Notes: a model not told the origin generated them from the sequence alone. A stretch of DNA of 64,000 bases from Melioribacteraceae bacterium (GCA_035362835.1 DAOSDY010000001.1:1178001-1242000), one strand, 5' to 3'. Shown: positions 7,557-18,101, numbered from the stretch's first letter. Numbers and translations are program-made.

Positions 7557-9998
7557 ATGACGACAATATTCGAAAAAGTAGTACCGGTATCTCTTGAAGA
7601 AGAAATGAAATCATCTTACATCGATTACGCAATGAGCGTGATTGTTGCGCGCGCCCTGCCCGATGTAAGAGACGGTCTTAAACCCGTTCACCGGCGCGTT
7701 CTGTTTGGTATGCATGAACTCGGAGTTGCATACAATAAAGCGTATAAAAAATCAGCCCGTATTGTTGGCGAGGTCCTCGGTAAATATCACCCTCACGGCG
7801 ACAGCGCGGTTTATGATTCAATGGTTCGCATGGTTCAGGATTTCTCGCTCCGCTACCCGCTTGTTGACGGTCAGGGCAACTTCGGATCTATAGACGGCGA
7901 CAGCCCGGCGGCAATGCGTTATACCGAAGCCCGGCTTGCAAGAGTTGCCGATGAAATGCTTCGCGACCTCGATAAAAACACAGCGGAGTTCTCCGCCAAC
8001 TTTGACGATACACTGCAGGAACCAACGGTTCTTCCTTCATATCTTCCCAACCTTCTTGTAAATGGCGCCAGCGGCATTGCGGTTGGTATGGCAACAAACA
8101 TTCCCCCGCATAATCTAAATGAGGTTGTTGACGGAATGGTTGCTCTTATAGAGAATCCAAAGCTGAAGCCGGAAGATCTTATGAAACATGTTAAAGCTCC
8201 AGATTTTCCGACGGGCGGAATTATTTACGGGTATGAAGGTGTTAAAGAAGCCTTTTTAACCGGCCGCGGAAGAATTATACTTCGCGCAAAAGCGAACATT
8301 GAAGTAATGAAAAACGACAGGGAGAACATTGTTATTACAGAAATCCCTTATCAGGTTAATAAAGCCTCATTAATTGAAAAGATTGCCGAACTTGTCCGTG
8401 ATCAGAAAATCGACGGGATTTCAAATATTAGAGATGAATCGGACCGCGACGGACTTCGGGTTGTAATTGAGATGAAGCGAGACGGCCAGCCTGCCGTTAC
8501 GCTCAACCAGCTCTTCAAACACACACAGATGCAGGTTACGTTCGGCGTTATTATGCTTGCTCTTGTTAACGGCGTTCCAAAGGTTCTCACGCTAAAAGAA
8601 TGTATGGAGCATTTTATTGCTCACCGGTTCGATGTCCTTAAACGCAGAACTAAATTCGATCTTGATGCAGCCGAAAGACGCGCTCATATTCTTGAAGGAT
8701 ATATAATAGCTCTCGATAATATTGATGCCGTTATCGAGACAATTAAGAAGTCGAGAGATGTTGAAACCGCTAAAAATAATTTGATGAAGAAATTTAAACT
8801 TTCCGAGATCCAGGCCAAGTCGATTCTCGATATGCGCTTGCAGCGGTTGACCGGTCTCGAAAGAAAGAAGATCGAGGACGAATACAAAGAAACAATTAAA
8901 CTGATTGAGAGACTCAAAAGTATACTTGCGAGCGAAAAAAAACAAAGACAGATTCTCATTGAAGAACTAATGATTCTAAAAGAAAAATTCGGCGATGAAA
9001 GAAGAACCGAAATAGTCCGCGATTATAAAGAGTTCTCCCTTGAGGATATTATTGCCGAAGAAGATGTTGTGGTAACTATATCCCACCAGGGATTTATCAA
9101 ACGCTTCCCTGTAAGCGGATACCGCAGGCAGGCCCGCGGAGGTAAAGGGGTAACGGGAGCCGGCACCAAGGAAGAGGATTTTATTGAACACATGTTCGTT
9201 GCATCTACTCATCACTACATCATGTTCTTTACCGACAAAGGCAAGTGTTACTGGCTTAAAGTTCATGAAATTCCGGAAGGGGGAAGGGCTACCAAGGGAA
9301 GATCCATTCTTAATTTAATCGAGAAAGAAAAAGAGGAAAAAATTAGCGCTTTTGTAACGGTTAAAGAATTTTCCGACGATAAATTTATTGTGATGGCTAC
9401 TGAAAAAGGAACCGTCAAAAAAACAGTCCTCTCGGCATATTCAAACATCCGGCGCGGCGGAATTAACGCTATAAATCTTACTGCAGGCGACCGGCTGATA
9501 GAAGCAAAACTATCTGAAGGAATTAACGACATTATAATTGGAACAAGAAATGGAATGGCTATCCGCTTCAACGAGAAAGATGTTCGCGATATGGGAAGAA
9601 CAGCAACCGGCGTCAGGGGAGTTAAACTCGGAAAGAATGATGTTGTAATCGGTATGATCGTTGTACGGAATGCTACAACGCTAATGGTCGTTACGGAAAA
9701 AGGATTCGGCAAACGTTCGGAGATCGAAGACTACAGACTTACCAAGCGCGGAGGAAAAGGAGTTATTACAATTAAAACTTCGGATAAAAACGGCAAACTG
9801 ATTGCAATGAAAGAAGTTAATGATGGCGACGAGCTCGTTATTATTACAACTGGCGGAATGGTGATTCGCCAGTCGGTGGCCGACATTCGTGTTATGGGCC
9901 GTAATACGCAGGGCGTTCGTCTTATCCGTCTGAATGAAGATGATGATATTGCTGATATCGCAAGAGTTGCTCCCGAGGAAGGAAACGGGGAAGAATAA
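7557..9998 (+). CDS. gyrA: DNA gyrase subunit A
   Basis: GyrA cuts and reseals DNA in the gyrase A2B2 complex. The 813-residue protein has the catalytic tyrosine at position 122 (MRYTEARL), exactly as in E. coli numbering. The quinolone-determining region HPHGDSAVYDSM carries Ser83 and Asp87, the residues found in sensitive wild-type enzymes. The C-terminal pinwheel begins after residue 500 and contains the GyrA-box sequence QARGGKG, which separates gyrase from topoisomerase IV. The gene has its own 93-bp upstream spacer after the MgtE-like gene. Confidence 0.97.
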   Translation: MTTIFEKVVPVSLEEEMKSSYIDYAMSVIVARALPDVRDGLKPVHRRVLFGMHELGVAYNKAYKKSARIVGEVLGKYHPHGDSAVYDSMVRMVQDFSLRYPLVDGQGNFGSIDGDSPAAMRYTEARLARVADEMLRDLDKNTAEFSANFDDTLQEPTVLPSYLPNLLVNGASGIAVGMATNIPPHNLNEVVDGMVALIENPKLKPEDLMKHVKAPDFPTGGIIYGYEGVKEAFLTGRGRIILRAKANIEVMKNDRENIVITEIPYQVNKASLIEKIAELVRDQKIDGISNIRDESDRDGLRVVIEMKRDGQPAVTLNQLFKHTQMQVTFGVIMLALVNGVPKVLTLKECMEHFIAHRFDVLKRRTKFDLDAAERRAHILEGYIIALDNIDAVIETIKKSRDVETAKNNLMKKFKLSEIQAKSILDMRLQRLTGLERKKIEDEYKETIKLIERLKSILASEKKQRQILIEELMILKEKFGDERRTEIVRDYKEFSLEDIIAEEDVVVTISHQGFIKRFPVSGYRRQARGGKGVTGAGTKEEDFIEHMFVASTHHYIMFFTDKGKCYWLKVHEIPEGGRATKGRSILNLIEKEKEEKISAFVTVKEFSDDKFIVMATEKGTVKKTVLSAYSNIRRGGINAINLTAGDRLIEAKLSEGINDIIIGTRNGMAIRFNEKDVRDMGRTATGVRGVKLGKNDVVIGMIVVRNATTLMVVTEKGFGKRSEIEDYRLTKRGGKGVITIKTSDKNGKLIAMKEVNDGDELVIITTGGMVIRQSVADIRVMGRNTQGVRLIRLNEDDDIADIARVAPEEGNGEE

Positions 9999-10023
9999 TC
10001 TATTAATAAAATTGAGTTAGAAA

Positions 10024-11232
10024 ATGTCACACAACAAAAATTTACAGTTCGATTCTAAATGCGTTCACAGCGGTATAGGGGATTACGAATTTGGCCCGGT
10101 TGTTCCGCCGATCTACCAGACCTCAACATTTAAATTTGAGTCTGCAGAACACGGCGCAGCCCTTTTTAAAGGAGAAGCCGACGGGTACATATATACCCGA
10201 ATGAAGAACCCCACTATTGAAGCAATGGAAAACTCCGTTGCTGAACTGGAGGGCGGTTATAAAGCTCTCGGATGCGCAAGCGGTATGGCTGCTATTAGCA
10301 CCGTCTTTCTTTCAACTCTTCAGGCAGGCGATCATGTTGTCTGCAGCAAGTCTGTATATGGCCCAACGATGACATTGTTAAGCACCGTACTGAATAAATT
10401 CAATATTGAATCTACCTTTGTCGATTCTGATATAGCCGAAGAAATAGAGCGCGCAATTAAACCGAACACAAAGCTGATCTACATAGAAACACCTGCAAAC
10501 CCGATGATTTCAATTACTGATCTTGAAACAGCTTCCAAACTTGCCCGCAGGAACAATGCACTTCTGGTTGTTGACAATACATTTATGAGCCCAGCGCTTC
10601 AGCAGCCCCTGAACCTGGGCGCCGATGTTGTACTCCACAGCATGACGAAATTCCTGAATGGTCATGCCGACGTAGTTGCAGGGATAATTGTTACTAAAGA
10701 CGAAAAGATGTATTTGAACATGAGAAAAGTGTTAAACCAGCTTGGCGGCGTCATAGATCCGTTTAATTCATTTCTGGTTCACCGCGGTTTGAAAACGCTT
10801 TCTGTTAGAATGCATCGACACTGCGAAAACGCCCAGTTGATAGCAGAGTATCTGGAAAATCATCCGAAAGTAAAATGGGTTAGATACCCCGGCTTAAAAA
10901 GTCATCCTAATTATCAGGTCGGATTAAAGCAGCATAGAGGCCACGGAGGAATGATCTCCTTCGAGTTAAAAGGCGGTTTTAAAGCAGGAGAAACCGTGAT
11001 GAACAGCGTTAAGCTTTCTCAGCTCGCGGTATCTCTTGGAGGCGTAGAAACTCTTATTCAGCATCCGGCGAGCATGACGCACCTTACAATGGGAGCAGAA
11101 GCAAGAAAGGCCGCCGGTATTACAGAAGGCCTTGTTCGGCTTTCGGTTGGCATTGAAGCGGCACAGGATATTATCGAAGATCTTGAGCAGGCGCTAAAAA
11201 AAATTGAAGAAAAGTCGACTGCAAAAGTCTAA
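10024..11232 (+). CDS. PLP-dependent Cys/Met metabolism enzyme, methionine gamma-lyase-like
   Basis: A 402-residue fold-type I PLP enzyme of the Cys/Met metabolism family (cystathionine gamma-synthase, gamma-lyase, methionine gamma-lyase). The PLP lysine is K209 in the SMTKFLNGHAD motif, with ASGMAA and YxxxxNPT motifs upstream. Overall sequence is closest in style to methionine gamma-lyase, which releases methanethiol, ammonia and 2-oxobutyrate. However, the position of the hallmark Cys116 of Pseudomonas methionine gamma-lyase is Pro114 here (SVYGPTM), so substrate preference could be cystathionine or O-acyl-homoserine. It is a cytosolic enzyme, 25 bp downstream of gyrA. Confidence 0.8.
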   Translation: MSHNKNLQFDSKCVHSGIGDYEFGPVVPPIYQTSTFKFESAEHGAALFKGEADGYIYTRMKNPTIEAMENSVAELEGGYKALGCASGMAAISTVFLSTLQAGDHVVCSKSVYGPTMTLLSTVLNKFNIESTFVDSDIAEEIERAIKPNTKLIYIETPANPMISITDLETASKLARRNNALLVVDNTFMSPALQQPLNLGADVVLHSMTKFLNGHADVVAGIIVTKDEKMYLNMRKVLNQLGGVIDPFNSFLVHRGLKTLSVRMHRHCENAQLIAEYLENHPKVKWVRYPGLKSHPNYQVGLKQHRGHGGMISFELKGGFKAGETVMNSVKLSQLAVSLGGVETLIQHPASMTHLTMGAEARKAAGITEGLVRLSVGIEAAQDIIEDLEQALKKIEEKSTAKV

Positions 11233-11393
11233 GAAATAATTTTAGCCGCAAGACGGGTTATATTTTAACATTAATTATCATTACCCGCGCGAGTTTTTAT
11301 TCCTGAAGGAATTTATTCGCTTTATTATTTTCGGCGGGCGGTAAATCCTCTCAGTTCCTTTGACGTCTAATTTTCAAACAAATCGGGGGCTTT

Positions 11394-13310
11394 ATGCAGA
11401 AATCCTTTAAAACATTCCTTCTTATCCTTTCGATTACTTCTTTCCTGTTCAGTTCAATTACAGCACAGACCAAACTATATATACCGGGAAATATTCAAAA
11501 AGCTTATGGCAAAGGAACCCGTTCTTTCGACGGAAAACCCGGCCCGAATTACTGGATCAACCGATCGGACTATACAATAAAAGCAGAATTGATCCCTTCT
11601 TCAAGAACCGTTAATGGTCATGCCTGGATTACTTTTTACAACAACAGTCCCGACTCTCTCAATACATTTGCTTTCCGACTTTATCAGGATATGATGAAAA
11701 AGGGAAGCCCGCGCGACTTTTCAGTAAATCCACTTGATGTAACAGACGGGATAAAGATCGATACATTGATAATTAACAACAACGGAATTGACTTTAATTC
11801 AAAATCATACAGAGTTGTGCGAACCGGAACAAATCTTATCATCGCCAATTATCCGACCAAAGTACCGCCGAAAGGTTTTGCAAAAATCGAGGTGAGGTGG
11901 AGCGTTGTAATTCCAAAAGAAACTCGCATTAGAATGGGCGCTTATGACGAAAATACTTTCTTTGTTGCTTACTGGTATCCGCAGGTGGTAGTATATGATG
12001 ATGTAGACGGCTGGGATCGGCAGGAGTATACGGGCAACACGGAGTTCTATAACGACTTCGGAAATTTTGACGTTGAGCTTACAGTGCCTGGCAATAATTT
12101 AGTGTGGGCGACAGGCGTCCTTCAAAATGCGGAAGATCTGTTACACCCGGAAGTTTTTAAGCGTTATCAGAAGGCACAGAATTCCGACGAGATCGTTGCG
12201 ATTGTAACAAAAGAGGATTTAAGTAATAATTCTGTTACCAACGGTAAAGAAAAAAACATTTGGCACTTTAAAGCTGAAAAGGTTCCTGATTTTTCTTTCG
12301 GCACGAGCGACAAATATGTGTGGGACGGATCCGCGGTTGAAGTCGATTATACTACCGGCAGAAAAGTATTTGTTGATGCCTGCTATGAGCACGGCATAAA
12401 ATATCAGGATGAGGTTGCTTTATTTGCCCGCCTTTCTATCGAATATCTTTCGAATGAATGGCCGGGCATTCCGTATCCTTATCCTAAGATGACAGTTTTT
12501 AACGGCGAGCAAACACGCGGCGGAGGAATGGAAACCCCGATGATGTGTAACAACGGCACTTATCCCAACAGAGCCGGACAGATCGGAGTTACTATTCATG
12601 AAATTTCACATACTTATATGCCGTTTTACATGGGCATAAACGAAAGGAAATATTCTTTTATGGACGAAGGCTGGGCCACATTCCTTACGTTCGATCTCGT
12701 TAAAAGAATGGAGCCGGATGGAGACGAGCTTCCGCAAACAGTCTCTATGCTTTCCATGCTTCTCGGAAATGAATATATGATTCCAGTTATGACTCCTTCT
12801 TATTCTAACAAGACACAGGGAACCGGACTTCTTTTCTATCAACAGCCCGCCCTCGCATATCTTATCCTTAGAGATTTTATGGGAGAGGAACTGTTCAAAA
12901 AAGCTCTTCACGATTACATGAACAACTGGAACGGAAAGCATCCCATTCCTTATGATTTCTTTTTTACGTTCGACCGGATTGCCGGGGAAGACCTCAGCTG
13001 GTTCTGGAAACCCTGGTTTTTTGAGACCGGATTTGCAGACCTCTCCGTTGATAGGGTTAATTTTGATAAAGAAAAAAATGCGACCGTAATTATTAAAAAC
13101 CTGGGAAGCTATCCCGTACCGATCGATTTGAAAATAACATATAAAGACGGAGCAACCGAAACACTTCACAAACAGGCTAACGTTTGGAAAAGCGGGGATA
13201 GCGTCTATCGCTTTGATATTGGAAAAAGAAAAGAGTTTACGAAGATTGAATTAATCTCTCTACTCGGCCCGGATTCTAACAAGTCGAACAATCTGTATGA
13301 GCTTAAATAG
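11394..13310 (+). CDS. Secreted M1 family metallopeptidase
   Basis: A 638-residue zinc aminopeptidase of the gluzincin M1 family. An N-terminal signal peptide ends near ITAQ (residue 25). The zinc site is HEISH at 402-406 with the third ligand E425 (FMDEGWA), the expected 18-residue spacing. The exopeptidase GxMEN-like motif appears as GGMETP about 30 residues upstream. It has no T9SS sorting domain, so it is probably periplasmic or outer-membrane-associated. It likely trims peptides from protein degradation. A rho-independent terminator follows. Confidence 0.92.
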   Translation: MQKSFKTFLLILSITSFLFSSITAQTKLYIPGNIQKAYGKGTRSFDGKPGPNYWINRSDYTIKAELIPSSRTVNGHAWITFYNNSPDSLNTFAFRLYQDMMKKGSPRDFSVNPLDVTDGIKIDTLIINNNGIDFNSKSYRVVRTGTNLIIANYPTKVPPKGFAKIEVRWSVVIPKETRIRMGAYDENTFFVAYWYPQVVVYDDVDGWDRQEYTGNTEFYNDFGNFDVELTVPGNNLVWATGVLQNAEDLLHPEVFKRYQKAQNSDEIVAIVTKEDLSNNSVTNGKEKNIWHFKAEKVPDFSFGTSDKYVWDGSAVEVDYTTGRKVFVDACYEHGIKYQDEVALFARLSIEYLSNEWPGIPYPYPKMTVFNGEQTRGGGMETPMMCNNGTYPNRAGQIGVTIHEISHTYMPFYMGINERKYSFMDEGWATFLTFDLVKRMEPDGDELPQTVSMLSMLLGNEYMIPVMTPSYSNKTQGTGLLFYQQPALAYLILRDFMGEELFKKALHDYMNNWNGKHPIPYDFFFTFDRIAGEDLSWFWKPWFFETGFADLSVDRVNFDKEKNATVIIKNLGSYPVPIDLKITYKDGATETLHKQANVWKSGDSVYRFDIGKRKEFTKIELISLLGPDSNKSNNLYELK

Positions 13311-13336
13311 ATCCTAATAGTTTTTCTGTTATTAAG

Positions 13337-13367
13337 GAGCCGTACTAATATGTACGGCTCTCTTTTA
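13337..13367 (+). terminator. Rho-independent terminator after M1 peptidase
   Basis: GAGCCGTAC and GTACGGCTC form a perfect 9-bp stem with a 6-base loop, followed by TCTTTTA. It lies 27 bases after the stop of the M1 peptidase gene. Confidence 0.85.
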
Positions 13368-13444
13368 TCCCCGCCCCTCTTCAATTTCATTGTTATTGAA
13401 TTTCAATATTCATAAAATTGCTTAACCAAGTTAAGGGACTTCCG

Positions 13445-16291
13445 GTGAAGAAATTATTTTTTCTCTTTTGCCTTTGGAATACAGCCGTTTTGCCGCAGCA
13501 GGAAATTATCAGCAGGAACGGCACTTATTATTTGTCCAACACCGTTATGATTAAGCTGAAAGAGAATTTGCGGGAGGGCTTGCTGCAATCGAAAATTGTG
13601 CGGGATATAACTCCCGTTAAACTTGAAAATGTATTTCCAAATGAATCTCCGGCGCTTTATAAATCGGCCGCGCCGCTTAGCAATATTTACAAGCTTGAAT
13701 ATTTATCGAACGACGACCCCGTGGAAGTTGCGTCACGAATTAAGAAAATTACAGGCATTCTGTGGGCCGAACCGAAATATGTCCGCCGGGTTGTCTATAC
13801 GCCGAACGATACACGCTACAATTCGAATGAACAGAAAAATTTAAAAAGGATTTTTGCGGATTCCGCCTGGAGCATTTCGAAGGGGGATACGAATGTTGTT
13901 GTCGCAATAATTGATACGGGCGTTGACTGGACTCATCCCGATCTTTCCTCTAATATTTTTAAGAACAGAAATGAAATACCGGGCAATGGAACCGACGAGG
14001 ATGACGGCGGCGCTTTTCCAGATGATACAAACGGCTGGGATTTCGGAGGACTTGACGGCACACCGGACAATAATCCCGTCGAAGATCCATCGTGGAGAAA
14101 TTCATATCACGGAACACACGTGGCCGGGATTGCAGGCGCTTCAACCGATAATTCTATTGGAATTGCATCGATCGGATTCAACTGCCGAATTCTTCCTGTG
14201 AAAGTTTCGCGCAGCGATCTCCGCGACGCCAATGATTATCCGTTTGTTGTTTACGGTTACGAGGGGATACAATATGCGGCTGATAAAGGGGCCAAAGTAA
14301 TTAATTGCAGCTGGGGCGGATACAGCTCGTCCGAGTTTGAACAGGAAGTAATTAATTATGCCGTTTCTAAAGGAGCGCTAGTAGTTGCCGCCGCAGGGAA
14401 TGATGCCGAAGAGATTCCTTTTTATCCGGCAAGTTACTCAGGAGTTCTCTCGGTCGGATGGCTCAACACCGATAATGATACGCGGAGTATCGCGGCTAAT
14501 TACGGAAAAACGGTTGATGTTATGGCGCCGGGTACTTCAATCCTTTCAACGTGGCAGCGCGACTCTAACAACAATAATCAGCTTTATGGTTATTCGGGCG
14601 GCTCTTCGATGGCATCTCCTCTTGTAGCAGGACTGGCGGGATTGGTCTTTTCAAAATTCGGGAATCAGTTTGTATCACCCCTTCAGGTTGCCGAGCAGAT
14701 TAGGATTACCGCGGATAATGTTGATGCTCAGAATCCCGGCTATGAAATGCAGTTGGGAAGAGGCAGGATAAACGCGCAAAGAGCTTTGAGTGAAACAGGA
14801 AGTCCCTCTGTGCGTGGAATTAATGTAGCTTTTATAGAGATTGGAAACGGAAACGGAATTTATCAGGCGGGGGAAACAGCTGAAATTGATCTTACATTTA
14901 TCAATTACCTTGCACCGACCTCTAATATTTATATAACATTGGAAAGCGATGATCCTGCCGTTGAAATTACTCAGTCGGTTTTTAATACATCACTAGGAAC
15001 AATGGAGTCCGTTTCCAACGGCAGCAACAGATTCGGGTTTATTATAAAAGAAAATTCACCGGTTGATCACACGGTCAACTTTGTATTAAGATATTCCGCG
15101 ACGGGATACTCGGATTTTCAGATTTTATCACTTAAGATTAATATACCGCTCGAAACACATTCAACAAGTAAAATACAGATGAGTATAACAAGCAAAGGCA
15201 CTCTCGGATTTAACGACTACAGTTCAAATAAAGAGGGAGTCGGTTTCCGCTTCATGAACGGAGGGAATCTTATGTTCGAAGGGGCGTTTATGTTTGGTAC
15301 ATCCTCTTCGAAAGTAATGGATGCCGCCAGAATTGACCAGGCGCAGAGCGCTGATTTTAAAACAGTTTACCCGATCAAATTCGCTAGTCCCGGTGTTACG
15401 GCCTTTCAGGAGGGTTATACAAATTTTGACGACAGCGGAAACAATAACAGAATCGGAATATCGACGCATTTATATTCGTACAGCTATAACACACCTCCCG
15501 AAGAGAACTATATTATATTAAGGACAGCCCTCAATAATTCAGCCGGTCAGAACATAGAGAATCTTTATGCCGGATTTTTTATTGATTGGGATATTCCCGC
15601 CGAAGACTATGCAAATAACCGGACGCTTTATGACGCGGAAGGAAATTTCGCGTATGCATATAACACGAACAATCCGAATGTTTATGTTGGGACAGCTCTT
15701 ATCTCGCATAATAATTTCGGTTACTACCCGATTAAGAACGATGCTTCTTCGGGTGAAGTTATATTGTTCGACGGCAACGGTTTTACGGATATCGAAAAAT
15801 ATACTACTCTTTCAAGCGGTTTGGCAAACAGCTCGCCCGTTTCAGGGGATATCTCTTATGTTGTTAGCGGAGGACCGTTCAGCATCGCGTCCGGACAAAC
15901 AGAGAGCATCGCGTTTGCCATTGCAGCCGCATCAACATTAAGTGAGTTGAGAAGCGCGATTGTAAGAAGCAGGGAAAAATACAGGAACGACATTCCCACC
16001 GGAATTGAAAAAACAGAAGAGCCGCCAACTGACTTCAGCCTTGTCCAGAATTATCCCAATCCTTTTAATCCCTCAACAACAATAGAATATTCAATACCTT
16101 CCGAAGGATTTGTAACTTTAAAAGTATACGACACGCTTGGCAGAGAAATAAGAACGCTTATAAGTAAGTTTCAGGAACCGGGAAAATATAAAGTTGCTTT
16201 CAACGGATCTGATTTAAGCAGCGGAATTTATTTCTACACGCTGAAAACAGGCAACAGGATTAAATCGGCCAAGATGGTCCTTGTTAAATGA
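13445..16291 (+). CDS. Subtilisin-like S8 serine protease with T9SS sorting domain
   Basis: A secreted protease. With the GTG start at 13445 (AAGGGA at 13433-13438) the protein is 948 residues and begins with a clean signal peptide, KKLFFLFCLWNTAVLPQ. A TTG at 13418 would add nine residues. The catalytic triad is Asp157 (IIDTGVDWTHP), His225 (HGTHVAG) and Ser388 (GGSSMASP). A propeptide (about 20-115) precedes the catalytic domain. After about 460 comes a beta-rich region, and the protein ends with the T9SS type A domain NYPNPFNPSTTI...KMVLVK. This predicts export across the outer membrane and cell-surface attachment or release. Confidence 0.93.
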   Translation: MKKLFFLFCLWNTAVLPQQEIISRNGTYYLSNTVMIKLKENLREGLLQSKIVRDITPVKLENVFPNESPALYKSAAPLSNIYKLEYLSNDDPVEVASRIKKITGILWAEPKYVRRVVYTPNDTRYNSNEQKNLKRIFADSAWSISKGDTNVVVAIIDTGVDWTHPDLSSNIFKNRNEIPGNGTDEDDGGAFPDDTNGWDFGGLDGTPDNNPVEDPSWRNSYHGTHVAGIAGASTDNSIGIASIGFNCRILPVKVSRSDLRDANDYPFVVYGYEGIQYAADKGAKVINCSWGGYSSSEFEQEVINYAVSKGALVVAAAGNDAEEIPFYPASYSGVLSVGWLNTDNDTRSIAANYGKTVDVMAPGTSILSTWQRDSNNNNQLYGYSGGSSMASPLVAGLAGLVFSKFGNQFVSPLQVAEQIRITADNVDAQNPGYEMQLGRGRINAQRALSETGSPSVRGINVAFIEIGNGNGIYQAGETAEIDLTFINYLAPTSNIYITLESDDPAVEITQSVFNTSLGTMESVSNGSNRFGFIIKENSPVDHTVNFVLRYSATGYSDFQILSLKINIPLETHSTSKIQMSITSKGTLGFNDYSSNKEGVGFRFMNGGNLMFEGAFMFGTSSSKVMDAARIDQAQSADFKTVYPIKFASPGVTAFQEGYTNFDDSGNNNRIGISTHLYSYSYNTPPEENYIILRTALNNSAGQNIENLYAGFFIDWDIPAEDYANNRTLYDAEGNFAYAYNTNNPNVYVGTALISHNNFGYYPIKNDASSGEVILFDGNGFTDIEKYTTLSSGLANSSPVSGDISYVVSGGPFSIASGQTESIAFAIAAASTLSELRSAIVRSREKYRNDIPTGIEKTEEPPTDFSLVQNYPNPFNPSTTIEYSIPSEGFVTLKVYDTLGREIRTLISKFQEPGKYKVAFNGSDLSSGIYFYTLKTGNRIKSAKMVLVK

Positions 16292-16467
16292 CAGCAGACG
16301 ATTCCGGATCCGGTAATTTTTATAAACGTAAACCGGTTTATTGCTGCAACTTTTTTTTGAAGCATAAGTCTAATTCTCACCGGTATAAATCCGGCTTCTG
16401 AAATTTATTCCGTTTACCTTTATTAATATCCCTATTCAGATTTAATTCAACAATAAAGAGCTTTAAG

Positions 16468-17382
16468 ATGAATTTCATAAAGATCATTTATTTATCAGCA
16501 TTTTTAATTTTGAACACTACAATTTTTCCTATGCAGAACATTCTCAGCTCTTCCGATACAACCAGCGGCTATGCATACTTCCCGTTGGGCGGCGGGCAGT
16601 GCGGGCTTCTGGAACATGATGCTTCCACCGGAATGAAGGACAACGCAAACATAAGCGAGTTTTCGAGGCAGGGTGTTGATTGCATCAGCATGGGCAGTTA
16701 TTATAGCAGTCTCGACTGGAGTGGCAATGGTGTTTTAAATCCGGATAAATACCTGTATTTCATGATCGGCCCTCTAACAGTCGACAATATTATGGTTTTA
16801 AGAAAACAGGACCGGCTTAGCTTTAAAGCAATGAGAAACGGACCGGCACCGGATACAATTGCAGTATATTTTGTAGACCGGTACGGTAATCACACTTTAC
16901 TTATAAAAACTTTTCTTTCTGATCAGGAATGGAAATCTTTCGTAACCGAATTACCGGTAACATTTATTCCGGTTATTTCCTCTATCAGGTTTTATGCATG
17001 GGGGTCAGCGGAATCTCAATCCGGTATTGTTCCGGGTATTTTGTCTGTGGATGATGTTCAGATCTCCTTTGGAATTACAAGCGCAGCCTCCACGGACCTG
17101 GAAGAAATTCAATTGCCGGAATCCTTCAAGCTGTACGACGCTTACCCCAACCCGTTTAATCCTTCAACAACAATTCAATTTAGAATTGATAAACCCGGCA
17201 TGGTCCGGCTGCAGGTATATAATACGCTCGGAAATGAAGTCTCTGTAATTGTAAACGAATTCAGGGAGCGGGGAATCTATTCGGAAAAATTTGACGCCGG
17301 TTCTCTTGCGAGCGGTATATACTATTACCGTCTTACGGCTGGAAATCATTTAGAAACGCGGAAGATGCTGCTGATAAAATAA
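16468..17382 (+). CDS. Secreted protein of unknown function with T9SS sorting domain
   Basis: A 304-residue protein with an N-terminal signal segment (hydrophobic residues 5-22), a roughly 190-residue beta-rich body of no recognised family, and a C-terminal T9SS domain (YPNPFNPSTTIQF through KMLLIK). The body has a concanavalin-like feel (FYAWGSAESQSG, LSVDDVQI), which might suggest a carbohydrate-binding jelly roll, but this is weak. It follows the S8 protease by 176 bp and ends two bases from the convergent ThuA-like gene. Confidence 0.8.
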   Translation: MNFIKIIYLSAFLILNTTIFPMQNILSSSDTTSGYAYFPLGGGQCGLLEHDASTGMKDNANISEFSRQGVDCISMGSYYSSLDWSGNGVLNPDKYLYFMIGPLTVDNIMVLRKQDRLSFKAMRNGPAPDTIAVYFVDRYGNHTLLIKTFLSDQEWKSFVTELPVTFIPVISSIRFYAWGSAESQSGIVPGILSVDDVQISFGITSAASTDLEEIQLPESFKLYDAYPNPFNPSTTIQFRIDKPGMVRLQVYNTLGNEVSVIVNEFRERGIYSEKFDAGSLASGIYYYRLTAGNHLETRKMLLIK

Positions 17383-17384
17383 AA

Positions 17385-18095
17385 CTAGAGAGTCATCAGA
17401 AATGCTAATGAGTTCAGGATAAGTGTTTTAAAACCTTTGTTTCCGTAGGCCTGTTTGTCGTGACCGGGCATAAAGTAAACCACCTTTGATTTCTTGTATG
17501 TATGAATCCATCCGATGATCTCGCCGCTCTCCCGGTAATCTGTTTTAAGAAGGGGAATTACGTATTTCTGTACCCGGTAATTTAAATAGGTTTCGTCGTG
17601 GATTTCGAAATCTTCCATATCTTTTGTTACCGGATGATTCTTATCAATTATTTTCACAAGGAAATCCTGGTCGTGTTTATAAGTTGAAGCTCCGTATTTT
17701 TTCCCCCCGTCTTCATAAGCTTTATGAAAATAGCGCCCGCCTACTATTTTTTCGTACTCATCCCATTCCTGGTGAGAAACAATTGAGTGGTGTAAAAAGA
17801 GGACGCCGATTCCTGACTCAAAAATATTTTGAAAAGATTTTTTCTGTGTTTCATCTATCGGCTGATAAGAATCATAGAAAACCACAACGCCATATTCACT
17901 CATTTTATCACGATCAAAAAGATCGAAAGCAGCCGGTTTAGAAATTGTATCGTAGTCAAATTTCTCGAAGAGGGGATAGAAAGTTCCGGCATCAACATTC
18001 TTTCCGCCGGTTACAATTAATATTTTTTTGTTCTGCGGCAGTGCGACAGAGCAGATAAAAAAAAGGAGGAATAAAATCAGGTTTAGCCGTTTCAT
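17385..18095 (-). CDS. ThuA-like domain protein, secreted
   Basis: A 236-residue protein with a signal peptide (ending near ALPQ) followed by one ThuA-like domain, a class I glutamine-amidotransferase-like fold found in sugar-related gene sets. Visible features include the start KKILIVTGG, VVFYDSYQPI, a GVLFLHHSI strand-turn and a conserved HDETYLNYRV segment typical of ThuA proteins. Family members are often linked to trehalose or other sugar use, but no reaction is established for most. It lies 6 bp downstream of the metallophosphoesterase gene, so the two form an operon. Confidence 0.82.
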   Translation of the reverse strand: MKRLNLILFLLFFICSVALPQNKKILIVTGGKNVDAGTFYPLFEKFDYDTISKPAAFDLFDRDKMSEYGVVVFYDSYQPIDETQKKSFQNIFESGIGVLFLHHSIVSHQEWDEYEKIVGGRYFHKAYEDGGKKYGASTYKHDQDFLVKIIDKNHPVTKDMEDFEIHDETYLNYRVQKYVIPLLKTDYRESGEIIGWIHTYKKSKVVYFMPGHDKQAYGNKGFKTLILNSLAFLMTL

Positions 18096-18101
18096 AGAGC
18101 T

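Noticed and set aside
12606..13169. 187-residue antisense frame inside the M1 peptidase gene
   Set aside because: Composition is unlike real proteins here, with no start signal, and it overlaps the zinc-site coding region of a good gene.
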